Assembly: GCA_031264885.1 (NCBI GenBank)
Contig: JAISDM010000124.1
Location: 1-14,827, forward strand
Direction: 5' to 3'
DNA length: 14,827 nt
Source of the DNA: Peptococcaceae bacterium
Lineage (GTDB): Bacteria > Bacillota > Peptococcia > DRI-13 > UBA5745
Shown: in pieces, positions 1-6,776 of the stretch
Layout of the letters: every line of letters begins with the position of its first letter
Position numbering within the stretch: the stretch's first letter is position 1
Notes under the pieces: generated by a model
Seen by the model: the letters and a program-made list of their open reading frames with translations, nothing else
What the model was told of the DNA's origin: nothing
The model's database searches: none
Translations under genes and position numbers: made by a program

Positions 1-177
1 GGAATGGCCAGCCGCGCGCTGAAAGACGCGGAGAAACAGGCGCTGCGGGAGATCTGCGTCGCTTTGGACGGCATCGCGGTCATCGTTCATGAAAGCAATC
101 CCCATTCCGGCGTGACCAGCGAACAGGCGCGCCAAATCTATACAGGAGAGGTTATTACATGGAATCAGGTCCAATAA
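1..177 (+). CDS. pstS: PstS phosphate-binding protein, 3' end (partial at window edge; apparently truncated)
   Basis: This is the tail of the substrate-binding protein that captures inorganic phosphate outside the membrane and delivers it to PstCA. The frame is open from base 1 to a TAA at 175-177 and gives 58 residues. They contain the PstS hallmarks GMASRALKD, ALDGIAVIV and YTGEVITWNQV. In ordinary PstS proteins the TG...NW motif lies near the middle of the chain. It is followed by a second lobe with a GSGTR phosphate-binding loop and roughly 130 more residues. Here the frame stops one residue after NQV, and nothing resembling the second half follows in any frame. The last 19 bases overlap pstC. 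Possible explanations are an internal deletion that fused mid-pstS to pstC, a rearranged PstS whose other half lies upstream of the window, or an assembly error. The family assignment is firm; whether the product works is unknown. Confidence 0.8.
   Translation, partial: GMASRALKDAEKQALREICVALDGIAVIVHESNPHSGVTSEQARQIYTGEVITWNQVQ
144..150 (+). promoter_or_regulatory. Shine-Dalgarno site of pstC inside pstS
   Basis: AGGAGAG lies 8 bases before the pstC ATG at 159 and is made of the pstS codons for the conserved TGE residues. Both the ribosome site and the start codon of pstC are therefore embedded in pstS coding sequence. This supports the ATG at 159 as the working start and implies translational coupling. 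Confidence 0.65.
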
Positions 178-1031
178 AACGGCGAAATTGGAAAGAGGAT
201 CTCGCGCGGGGGGCTTTTTTCGCGGCGGCAGCCACATCCATCTTGGCCGTTTTGCTTATCTGCGCGTTCCTTTTCGCGAATGGCATTCCCGCCATGGGAA
301 AAATCGGAGTATTTAGATTTTTGCTGGGAACCGAATGGGCGCCTTCGGACATTCCGCCGGCCTATGGAATCTTTCCCATGATTCTGGGCAGCCTTTATAT
401 TACCGCCGGGGCCGTGCTTCTGGGGGTGCCCCTGGGGATCCTCACGGCTGTGTTCCTGGCTGCTTTCTGTCCGGAGGCGCTGCATAAAATATTAAAACCC
501 GCGGTGGAATTGCTTGCGGGGATCCCGTCGGTGGTGTACGGTTTCTTTGGAATGGGCGTCATTGTTCCCGCCGTCCGGTTGCTGCTGGGCGGCAGCGGAA
601 GCAGCATTCTGGCGGCCTCCATTCTCCTGGGCATTATGATCTTGCCCACGGTCGTCACCATTTCCGAGACGGCGGTCCGGGCTGTGCCGGGCAGCTATTA
701 CGAGGGGGCTTTGGCGTTGGGCGCAAGTCACGAGCGGGGCGTTTTTTTCATCGTGCTTCCGGCCGCGCGCTCGGGGGTGCTGGCTTCCGTCATTCTGGGC
801 ATTGGGCGCGCCGTGGGCGAAACGATGGCTGTGATCATGGTCGCCGGCAATCAGGCGCGCGCGCCGAGAGGGATTCTGCGCGGGGTGCGCACGCTCACCG
901 CCAACATCGTGCTTGAGATGGGCTACGCGGCGGAATTGCACAGAGAGGCGCTCATCGCCACCGGAGTGGTTTTATTCATTTTTATCATGATGATCAATTT
1001 AGCTTTTTCCATGCTCAAAAGGAGAGTCTGA
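159..1031 (+). CDS. pstC: PstC, phosphate ABC transporter permease
   Basis: Inner-membrane permease subunit that pairs with PstA to form the phosphate channel of the high-affinity Pst transporter. The 290-residue product has the normal family length and about six hydrophobic segments, the first at residues 18-41. It carries the family motifs GIPSVVYGFFG (121-131) and the cytoplasmic EAA loop EGALALGAS...LPAA (182-203), which docks onto PstB, followed by GIGRAVGETMAV. The ATG at 159 has a good ribosome site at 144-150. The N-terminal segment before the first helix (MESGPIKRRNWKED) is polar and its first codons overlap the end of pstS. If the pstS truncation is real, the original N-terminus of PstC may have been replaced, but the membrane core looks intact. 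The gene is followed after 1 base by pstA. Confidence 0.95.
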   Translation: MESGPIKRRNWKEDLARGAFFAAAATSILAVLLICAFLFANGIPAMGKIGVFRFLLGTEWAPSDIPPAYGIFPMILGSLYITAGAVLLGVPLGILTAVFLAAFCPEALHKILKPAVELLAGIPSVVYGFFGMGVIVPAVRLLLGGSGSSILAASILLGIMILPTVVTISETAVRAVPGSYYEGALALGASHERGVFFIVLPAARSGVLASVILGIGRAVGETMAVIMVAGNQARAPRGILRGVRTLTANIVLEMGYAAELHREALIATGVVLFIFIMMINLAFSMLKRRV

Positions 1032-1032
1032 C

Positions 1033-1863
1033 ATGAATCGCGGACGCAGAGACATCATCAGCATCATTCTGCTTCAGCTGGTGCGGACAGCCGCTTTCAT
1101 AACATTCGCCGCGCTGCTGTTCATTCTGGGATATATGGTGGTCCGGGGCGTTCCCCATTTGAAGGCTTCGCTGTTTTCCCCCGTCTATACCAGTGAGAAC
1201 GTATCCGTGCTGCCCGCCGTCGTCACCACGTTGATGACGACGGCGCTGTCCCTTCTGATTGCCGTGCCTCTGGGGATTTTCGCGGCGCTGTACCTGGTGG
1301 AGTACGCGAAAAAAACCAACCGCCTGGTTCCAGTGGTCCGCGTCACGGCGGAGACCTTGTCGGGTATCCCTTCCATTGTCTACGGCCTGTTTGGGATGCT
1401 CTTCTTTGTCACATTCCTCAAATGGGGATTTTCTTTGATGGCCGGCGCTTTCACGCTCTCTATTATGATTCTTCCGCTCATCATGAGAACCACGGAAGAG
1501 GCGCTTCAGTCCGTACCGGACGCTTACCGGGAAGGGGCCTTCGGCCTGGGCGCGGGGAAGCTGCGAACCATCCGTCAGGTGATTTTGCCCGCGGCTGTTC
1601 CCGGCATATTGGCGGGGGTAGTCTTGGGCGTCGGCAGGATCGCCGGCGAGACGGCCGCCTTGATTTATACGGCCGGCACAGTGGCGCAGATCCCCCGGAA
1701 CGTGTTCGCGTCCGGACGCACGCTGGCCGTGCATATGTACGCGTTGTCCAGCGAAGGTTTGCACACCGGCGAAGCCTATGCCACAGCGGTGATTCTGCTG
1801 CTTATGGTGGCGGGCGTCAATCTCCTGTCGGCCTTTCTGGCGAAAAAAATAACCAAAAATTAA
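1033..1863 (+). CDS. pstA: PstA, phosphate ABC transporter permease
   Basis: Second permease subunit of the Pst phosphate importer, forming a heterodimer with PstC in the cytoplasmic membrane. The product is 276 residues, typical for PstA, with a first membrane helix around 17-38 and about five more. Visible motifs are ETLSGIPSIVYGLFG (107-121), the EAA loop EGAFGLGAG...LPAAVP (167-190) and GVGRIAGETAAL (199-210), which mirrors the PstC motif. An AGGAG at 1020-1024, in the end of pstC, sits 8 bases before the ATG. The gene starts 1 base after the pstC stop and ends 16 bases before the preferred pstB start, which fits co-transcription and coupled translation. Confidence 0.95.
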   Translation: MNRGRRDIISIILLQLVRTAAFITFAALLFILGYMVVRGVPHLKASLFSPVYTSENVSVLPAVVTTLMTTALSLLIAVPLGIFAALYLVEYAKKTNRLVPVVRVTAETLSGIPSIVYGLFGMLFFVTFLKWGFSLMAGAFTLSIMILPLIMRTTEEALQSVPDAYREGAFGLGAGKLRTIRQVILPAAVPGILAGVVLGVGRIAGETAALIYTAGTVAQIPRNVFASGRTLAVHMYALSSEGLHTGEAYATAVILLLMVAGVNLLSAFLAKKITKN

Positions 1864-1879
1864 CCAAAGGATGAGAGTC

Positions 1880-2629
1880 ATGAGCAAATTCGATCTTCAG
1901 CGTGTCAATCTGCATTACGGAAGCTTTCACGCCCTTAAAGATATATCCATGCAATTGGAGGCAAATGAGATCACGGCGTTTATCGGGCCTTCCGGCTGCG
2001 GCAAATCCACATTGCTGAAGACCCTGAACCGCATGAACGATTTGATAGAGAACTGCCACGTCGCCGGGCGGGTTCTGCTGGACGGCCGGGACATCTACGG
2101 CGATATGGACGTGACATTGCTGAGGAAGCGGGTGGGCATGGTATTCCAGAAGCCCAATCCGTTCCCCATGAATGTGTACGACAACGTCGCTTTCGGCCCC
2201 CGGACTCACGGCATCAAGGCCAAGTACAGGCTGGACGAGATCGTGGAAAAATCCCTGCGGGACGCAGCCATCTGGGATGAGGTCAAAGACCGGCTGAGGA
2301 AATCCGCGCTGGCTTTATCCGGCGGGCAGCAGCAGCGCCTTTGCATCGCGCGGGCCTTGGCGGTGGAACCGGAGGTGCTGCTGATGGACGAACCCACCAG
2401 CGCCCTGGATCCCATCTCCACCTCGAAGATCGAGGACTTGGTATTGGAACTCAAAGGCAGCTACACCATCATCATCGTAACGCATAATATGCAGCAGGCC
2501 ACAAGGATTTCTGACAAAACCGCGTTCTTTTTGCTGGGAGAAGTCATAGAATACAGCGGCACCGAAGAGGTTTTTTCCATGCCTAAAAATAAAAAAACCG
2601 AGGATTATATTACGGGGAGGTTCGGCTGA
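1880..2629 (+). CDS. pstB: PstB, phosphate ABC transporter ATPase
   Basis: Cytoplasmic ATPase that powers phosphate import through PstCA. Counting from the ATG at 1880 the product is 249 residues. It has Walker A GPSGCGKST (36-44), Q-loop Q90, signature LSGGQ (146-150), Walker B VLLMDEP (166-172) and switch His202. The PstB-typical stretches TLNRMNDLI and VGMVFQKPNPFPM are present. An in-frame ATG at 1871 would add three residues. The AAGG at 1867-1870 directly abuts that codon but is 9 bases from 1880, so 1880 is the better start, giving the usual MSKF N-terminus. The stop TGA at 2627-2629 shares its A with the phoU ATG, a classic ATGA coupling. Confidence 0.96.
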   Translation: MSKFDLQRVNLHYGSFHALKDISMQLEANEITAFIGPSGCGKSTLLKTLNRMNDLIENCHVAGRVLLDGRDIYGDMDVTLLRKRVGMVFQKPNPFPMNVYDNVAFGPRTHGIKAKYRLDEIVEKSLRDAAIWDEVKDRLRKSALALSGGQQQRLCIARALAVEPEVLLMDEPTSALDPISTSKIEDLVLELKGSYTIIIVTHNMQQATRISDKTAFFLLGEVIEYSGTEEVFSMPKNKKTEDYITGRFG

Positions 2630-3297
2630 TGAGAACAAAATTTGAAGAGCAGCTCCAGCTTCTGCACAACAGCCTGATCGAGATGGGCGGGTGCATTGAG
2701 TACGCCATTAAGCTGGCGCTGAAAGCCCTGGTAGAGCAGAATACGGAACTGGCCAAACAGGCCATTGCGTATGACGATGAAATTGACGGTAAGGAAAAAG
2801 AGATCGAGAACCTCTGCCTGAAGGTGCTGCTGCAGCAGCAGCCTGTGGCGAAAGACCTGAGGCTGGTTTCCGCGGCGCTCAAAATGATCACCGATATGGA
2901 GCGGATCGGGGATCACAGCGCCGATATCTCAGAAATCACACTGATGATGGCGGGGGCGCCTTACATCAAGAAACTGGTGGACATTCCACTGATGGCTCAA
3001 GCCAGCATCAAGATGGTCAACGATTCCATCGACGCCTTTGTGAAAAAAGACCTGACCCTGGCCATCGCCGTCATAAAGGCGGACGATATCGTGGACGATT
3101 ATTTTATTAAAATCCGCAAAGACCTCATCGAGCTGGTCAAAAAAGACATCAACAATTCGGAACAAGCCTTTGACCTGATGATGATCGCCAAATATTTGGA
3201 ACGGATCGGGGATCACGCCACCAACATCGCCGAATGGGTCGTATTCTCCCTGACCGGCAGGCGTTACTATGATCTGAACGATCCTTTGCCGGAGTGA
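2629..3297 (+). CDS. phoU: PhoU, phosphate signalling protein
   Basis: PhoU links the Pst transporter to the PhoR kinase and keeps the Pho regulon off when phosphate is plentiful; it also restrains Pst activity. The 222-residue all-helical product has the normal length and two PhoU repeats. Each carries the metal-cluster motif ERIGDH, at residues 91-96 and 191-196. The start ATG overlaps the pstB stop, with GGGGAGG at 2614-2620 as the ribosome site. It lies between the transporter genes and the two-component genes, the usual place in Bacillota pst-pho loci, which supports a full sensory chain of Pst, PhoU, kinase and regulator. Confidence 0.96.
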   Translation: MRTKFEEQLQLLHNSLIEMGGCIEYAIKLALKALVEQNTELAKQAIAYDDEIDGKEKEIENLCLKVLLQQQPVAKDLRLVSAALKMITDMERIGDHSADISEITLMMAGAPYIKKLVDIPLMAQASIKMVNDSIDAFVKKDLTLAIAVIKADDIVDDYFIKIRKDLIELVKKDINNSEQAFDLMMIAKYLERIGDHATNIAEWVVFSLTGRRYYDLNDPLPE

Positions 3298-3311
3298 CAA
3301 GGGGAACCGTC

Positions 3312-3989
3312 ATGAGAAAGATATGGCTTGTGGAAGACGATGAGAACATTCGGGATTTGGTCAGTTACGCGCTGGCGTCGGCGGGGTTCGAGACCGTTGG
3401 CTTCGAATCCGGGGAAGAGCTGTTTAAGGAATTGGGAGCCCGGGCGCCGCATTTGATCTTGCTGGACATTATGCTGCCGGGGGAAGACGGCTTAGCCGTC
3501 CTCAAGATGATCCGGCAGAATCCGCTGGCCAAAAAAACCCCCGTCATTATGCTGACGGCCAAGGGAAGCGAATGGGACCGCGTGAAGGGGCTGGATTTGG
3601 GCGCCGACGATTACATGGTCAAACCGTTCTCGATTCTGGAGCTGATCTCCAGAGTCAACGCCGTTCTGCGGCGGTTGGGCGACGGCGGAGTGAGCGAAAA
3701 TCTTCTGACTTACAAAGAGATCTCCATGGACGTGCAAAAGCACTCGGTCTCCGCGGGAGAGCATCCGGTCGGCCTGACGTTCAAGGAATTTGAGCTGCTT
3801 CAATTTTTGATATACAACCAGGGAATTGTGCTGTCCAGGGAGAAGATCATGGATCAGGTCTGGGGCAATGACTTCATGGGGGAGAGCAGAACCGTGGATA
3901 TGCACGTAAAGAATCTCCGTCAGAAGCTGGGGACGGCAGGGGTACATATCAAAACTGTGCGCGGAATCGGATACAAAATAGGAGATTAG
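3312..3989 (+). CDS. phoP: PhoB/PhoP-type response regulator
   Basis: OmpR/PhoB-family transcription factor that, when phosphorylated by the adjacent kinase, would switch on phosphate-starvation genes, including this operon. Counting from ATG 3312 (225 residues), the receiver domain has the acidic pair D9/D10, phospho-acceptor D52 (LLDIMLP), T82 and K104 (YMVKPF). The C-terminal winged helix includes LTFKEFELLQFLI, the recognition region SRTVDMHVKNLRQKLG and the ending VRGIGYKIGD. A GTG at 3294, inside the phoU stop region, would add six residues. I prefer ATG 3312 because AAGGGGA at 3299-3305 is 6 bases upstream and receiver domains usually start this close to the first strand. The symbol could equally be phoB. 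No Pho box can be assessed because the pstS promoter lies outside the window. Confidence 0.93.
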   Translation: MRKIWLVEDDENIRDLVSYALASAGFETVGFESGEELFKELGARAPHLILLDIMLPGEDGLAVLKMIRQNPLAKKTPVIMLTAKGSEWDRVKGLDLGADDYMVKPFSILELISRVNAVLRRLGDGGVSENLLTYKEISMDVQKHSVSAGEHPVGLTFKEFELLQFLIYNQGIVLSREKIMDQVWGNDFMGESRTVDMHVKNLRQKLGTAGVHIKTVRGIGYKIGD

Positions 3990-3992
3990 CCG

Positions 3993-5369
3993 GTGAAGAG
4001 TAAAATATACCGAAGCATGCTGTTTCTGAGCTTGGCCGGCATGTTGGCGGCCGCCGCGGCAATGTTTGCGATCTTTTATTATTTTTTCAGTATGAGAATC
4101 GCGGGGGGCGTTCGGGACGTCTTCTTTCATGTGCTGCCGGCGGCTTTCGCGGCGGTGCTGATTATGGCGGTCATATGCCGCTTCTGCGCGTCCGGGCTGA
4201 CCCGGCGCGTCATTGAGCCGATCCGGCAAATCGCTTTGGACCAATATTCGGAAGACGGCGCGGAGACCTATGATGAATTGACGCCGCTGCTCCGGCAGAT
4301 CTTTCATCAGCGGAAACAGATCGAGAAACAGATGCAAACCCTGCAGAACAGGACGGCGACCATAGAGACGATTACCAAGGATATGAAGGAAGGGCTGATC
4401 CTTCTGGATCCGGGCTGTCTTATTTTATCCGCGAACCAAAGCGCGCTGGAACTCTTCGGAACAGGCGGGCCGCCCGACGCGTCATACGTGGACCGGCACA
4501 TCCTTGAGCTGACCCGGAACCGGGGGATTCTCCAGAACATCCGGGCGGCGCTGAACGGCGTCTCCGGCGAGACCGCCCTGGAGTTCGGCGCGCGAACCGT
4601 GCAGGTCTTCTTTGATCCGGTATATTATGACCAAAACATTCACGGCGCGATTATACTGTTTTTGGACATAACGGAAAAAGTCGCCGCGGAGGAAAGCCGC
4701 AGGCAGTTTTCGGCCAATGTGTCCCATGAGTTAAAAACACCGCTGACCGTCATTTCCGGTCTCTCCGAAATGATGGCGGGCGGCATGGTCAAAAACGGGG
4801 ATATGCCGGAGTTTGTCCGGAAGATTCACGATGAGGCCAAGAGACTGATCGCGCTCATAGAAGACGTGATTCAACTGTCCCAATGGGATGAAGCCGCGGA
4901 TGGAAGCGAGAAACACATGGACACCTTTGATTTGCGTCAACTGGCCGTTTCCGTGGCCGGCGGACTGAAACCGCTGGCAGACGAAAAGGACGTTCAGATG
5001 GAGATCGCCGGCGAATCCTTTGAGATCCGCGCGAACAGGGGCATGCTCACGGAATTGCTGCAAAATCTGCTGGACAACGGCGTCAAATATAACCGGCGCG
5101 GCGGCAGCCTGACCGTCCGTTTGTCGAAAGAGGCGGACTTCGCCGCCATCCGGGTCGCCGATACAGGGATCGGCATCCCGCGGGCGCATGTAGGCCACAT
5201 CTTCGAGCGGTTCTACCGGGTGGACCCCTCCCGATCCAAAAAAACCGGGGGAACCGGCCTGGGGCTGTCTATCGTTAAACACATCGCCCAATATCATCAT
5301 GGCTATGTAGAAATCGAAAGCGAGGAAGGCGCCGGCACAACCATGACCGTCAAACTTCCCTGCGGCTAA
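3993..5369 (+). CDS. phoR: PhoR-type sensor histidine kinase
   Basis: Membrane histidine kinase partnered with the response regulator just upstream. The start is GTG at 3993 with AGGAG at 3980-3984. The 458-residue product has TM1 (about 8-32), an extracytoplasmic loop of only about a dozen residues, and TM2 (about 46-66). A short polar linker without a clear HAMP domain follows, then a PAS-like domain (about 120-232). The HisKA motif has phospho-acceptor His245 (SHELKTP). The ATPase domain has the N box around N358/N362, DTGIG (390-394), ERFYR (405-409) and GGTGLGLS (419-426). With almost no outside loop it is unlikely to bind a ligand outside the cell. The signal probably comes through Pst-PhoU and the PAS domain, as in other PhoR proteins. 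The TAA stop lies in the first unit of a 9-bp tandem repeat. Confidence 0.93.
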   Translation: MKSKIYRSMLFLSLAGMLAAAAAMFAIFYYFFSMRIAGGVRDVFFHVLPAAFAAVLIMAVICRFCASGLTRRVIEPIRQIALDQYSEDGAETYDELTPLLRQIFHQRKQIEKQMQTLQNRTATIETITKDMKEGLILLDPGCLILSANQSALELFGTGGPPDASYVDRHILELTRNRGILQNIRAALNGVSGETALEFGARTVQVFFDPVYYDQNIHGAIILFLDITEKVAAEESRRQFSANVSHELKTPLTVISGLSEMMAGGMVKNGDMPEFVRKIHDEAKRLIALIEDVIQLSQWDEAADGSEKHMDTFDLRQLAVSVAGGLKPLADEKDVQMEIAGESFEIRANRGMLTELLQNLLDNGVKYNRRGGSLTVRLSKEADFAAIRVADTGIGIPRAHVGHIFERFYRVDPSRSKKTGGTGLGLSIVKHIAQYHHGYVEIESEEGAGTTMTVKLPCG

Positions 5370-5415
5370 ACGGCTAAAACGGCTAAAACGGCTGAAACGG
5401 CTGAAACGGCTGAAA
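5363..5415 (+). repeat. 9-bp tandem repeat (CGGCTAAAA / CGGCTGAAA) across the kinase stop codon
   Basis: Six head-to-tail units are visible: CGGCTAAA (one base short), CGGCTAAAA twice, then CGGCTGAAA three times. The A-to-G change is shared by the last three units. The first unit supplies the TAA stop of the kinase gene. The unit length is a multiple of three, so expansion by slippage does not shift frame. If the stop were read through, the array would encode Thr-Ala-Lys/Glu repeats and the frame would stay open into the following palindrome, up to about 5513. Confidence 0.9.
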
Positions 5416-5420
5416 CAAAG

Positions 5421-5680
5421 ACGGGCGGCAGAATGCCGCCCCTACGGCCGCGCCGTCCACGGGCCCGCAGGGGCGGCATGCTGCCGCCTGGGACCGTCCG
5501 GAAACTATCGTAATTTTGTCATTCTGGGCTTGTCCCAGAATCCAGGTCCCTTGGTTTATCATTTTTGGATTCCGGGACAAGCCCGGAATGACGGGGATGT
5601 TGTGTGTCGGTCATGTTCAGGGCGCGTTTTCGGACGCATCGCTCACGGTACCGTAGGGGCGGCATTCTGCCGCCCGCCCG
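5421..5680. repeat. Composite palindromic repeat element (R1 pair - R2 hairpin - R1)
   Basis: This fills the space between the kinase and the convergent epimerase gene. In order it contains R1 in reverse orientation (5423-5441), R1 forward (5471-5488), GGGACCGTCCGG, the R2 long hairpin (left arm from GTCATTCTGGG at 5518, right arm ending GGAATGAC at 5592), GGCGCGTTTTCGGACG (5621-5636), and R1 preceded by ACGGTACCGT (5645-5675). The same module order recurs at 13476-14092. There is no T-run after the stems, so a rho-independent terminator is not evident. The strong stems between convergent genes could still limit read-through or protect 3' ends. Confidence 0.85.
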
Positions 5681-6532
5681 TTAAGGGCATGAATCCTTGA
5701 CAGACGCCCTGTAATCCTGAACCGCGTAGCGGTCGCTGTCCCGTGACAAATCCATATCATAGGTTAACGCCCCAAATACCTTGGTGACGGTAGACTGCCT
5801 GCCGGTCATCCAACGGATCACCCCGTTAAAGAACGGGACAAAAGTGATTTTATGCCCGTTTTCCCGCGCGATGCGGGAAACCATATCCCGGGTGGACACA
5901 TAAGCCTTGTTCTGCGGAAAGATCAAGCCGCTTCGCCTTTCCTCCCAGACCAGCCGGAGACATTCGCACAAATTGTCGATATAGATCATACTTCGGCTGT
6001 TTTCGACACTGGGAAAAAAAGGCGCCTTCACAGCGATTTTTTTTAAGATTTGGAAATTTCCAGGGCAATCCTTGCCATAGACCATGGGCGCCCTTAGTAC
6101 GGACACCGTAAAGCCGTCGCCTGCCAAAGGCCAAAGCCGCTGCTCCGCTTCCCATTTGGAGCGGCCGTAGTGAGACTTCGGGCGGATGGGCGTGTTCTGG
6201 GTGATCATGCCCTGCTTCATGCCGTAGACGCTCATGGAGCTGAGAAAAATAAACTGCTGGACGCCGCTGTTTTTGGCTTTGAGAGCCGCCTGTACCGCCA
6301 AGTCCCGATTGACAGCGTCGAATTTTTTCCTGCTTTGAAAGAGGCTTCTGCTCCGAGTGATTCCGGCCAAATGAAGAACCGCGTCATATTGGGAAAAATC
6401 CTGACTGCTCCAGTTTTTGTCCCGGACGGAAATCCACTCGCACGCGTAGCGGTCAGGCCAGCGCCGCAGCCACTCGCCGAAATGCCGCCCAATATAACTG
6501 CTTTTGCCAATGATGAGAAGCTTTTTTTTCAT
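5681..6532 (-). CDS. NAD(P)-dependent epimerase/dehydratase-like protein (extended SDR)
   Basis: Extended short-chain dehydrogenase of the type that acts on nucleotide-linked sugars (epimerase, reductase or dehydratase). The exact substrate cannot be read from sequence. The 283-residue product starts with a Rossmann strand and IIGKSSYIG (7-15). This is the usual GxxGxxG loop with the middle glycine replaced by Ser12. It continues with LHLAG (53-57), LSSMSVYG (97-104) with catalytic Ser99, and the YxxxK pair Tyr122/Lys126 (YGRSK). It stands alone with no glycan genes beside it. It is transcribed toward the pho operon and its TAA directly abuts an R1 palindrome. The ATG at 6532 is preceded by AGGA 7 bases upstream and a strong promoter. 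A role in cell-surface polysaccharide precursor synthesis is an inference. Confidence 0.85.
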   Translation of the reverse strand: MKKKLLIIGKSSYIGRHFGEWLRRWPDRYACEWISVRDKNWSSQDFSQYDAVLHLAGITRSRSLFQSRKKFDAVNRDLAVQAALKAKNSGVQQFIFLSSMSVYGMKQGMITQNTPIRPKSHYGRSKWEAEQRLWPLAGDGFTVSVLRAPMVYGKDCPGNFQILKKIAVKAPFFPSVENSRSMIYIDNLCECLRLVWEERRSGLIFPQNKAYVSTRDMVSRIARENGHKITFVPFFNGVIRWMTGRQSTVTKVFGALTYDMDLSRDSDRYAVQDYRASVKDSCP

Positions 6533-6571
6533 GAGACGATCCTGCCTGCCGATGATTCATTGCCTATTCAT

Positions 6572-6601
6572 ATTATATCTACGCGCGCGCTCGTCTGTCA
6601 A
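6572..6601 (-). promoter_or_regulatory. Consensus sigma-A-type promoter of the epimerase gene
   Basis: On the minus strand TTGACA (6601-6596) and TATAAT (6577-6572) are separated by 18 bases, both hexamers matching consensus exactly. The -10 box ends about 40 bases before the ATG at 6532. This is the clearest promoter in the window. Confidence 0.85.
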
Positions 6602-6610
6602 AACATTTCT

Positions 6611-6644
6611 CCCGCGCTCCCGCGCCCGCGATTCGCAGCGCGGG
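6611..6644. other. GC-rich hairpin upstream of the epimerase promoter
   Basis: CCCGCGCT (6611-6618) is the exact reverse complement of AGCGCGGG (6637-6644), with an 18-base GC-rich loop. It starts 10 bases beyond the -35 box of the minus-strand promoter. No T-run follows on either side. Function is unknown; it could be an upstream control site or chance in a CG-rich stretch. Confidence 0.35.
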
Positions 6645-6665
6645 GACGCGCGTAATTTTACAGAT

Positions 6666-6699
6666 CGCAAGTTTTTATTTTTAAAAATAAAAACTTGCG
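6666..6699. repeat. Perfect 34-bp palindrome, possible operator
   Basis: A 17-base arm starting CGCAAGTTTTTAT is followed immediately by its exact reverse complement. The inner part is only A and T and the ends are CGCAAG/CTTGCG. A third copy of the arm core, CAAGTTTTTATT, lies at 6707-6718. The arm end CGCAAGTTTTTAT recurs once more at 8148-8160, past the ATPase gene. The right arm overlaps the proposed -35 box of the ATPase promoter, so a repressor site is possible. It could also act as a hairpin terminator (TTTTT follows) or as the end of a small mobile element. Confidence 0.7.
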
Positions 6700-6723
6700 T
6701 TTTTAACAAGTTTTTATTATAAT
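6695..6723 (+). promoter_or_regulatory. Probable promoter of the AAA+ ATPase gene
   Basis: TTGCGT (6695-6700) and TATAAT (6718-6723) are 17 bases apart. The -10 box matches consensus perfectly and the -35 only in the TTG. The -35 lies in the right arm of the 34-bp palindrome. The -10 is 53 bases upstream of the ATG in an AT-rich leader. Confidence 0.55.
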
Positions 6724-6776
6724 AAATAAATAAATGAAAAAACGATTCTCTTTTCACGGAAAGGAACTGTATCGCA

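Noticed and set aside
1015..1887. 290-residue minus-strand ORF opposite pstA
   Set aside because: It is a shadow of pstA caused by GC-rich codon use; the sequence is low-complexity in His, Gln and Arg with no family features, while the plus strand encodes an unmistakable PstA.
3492..4337. 281-residue minus-strand ORF across the regulator-kinase junction
   Set aside because: It is antisense to two well-supported genes, has no plausible ribosome site or domain, and is biased in His, Gln and Arg.
5383..5580. Minus-strand ORF with a repeated PFQPFQPFQPF tail
   Set aside because: This is the 9-bp tandem array and R1/R2 palindromes read in reverse; there is no start signal.
5423..5675. R1/R2 stems as rho-independent terminators
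   Set aside because: The stems are strong but none is followed by a T-run on either strand, unlike the real terminator at 14131-14169.
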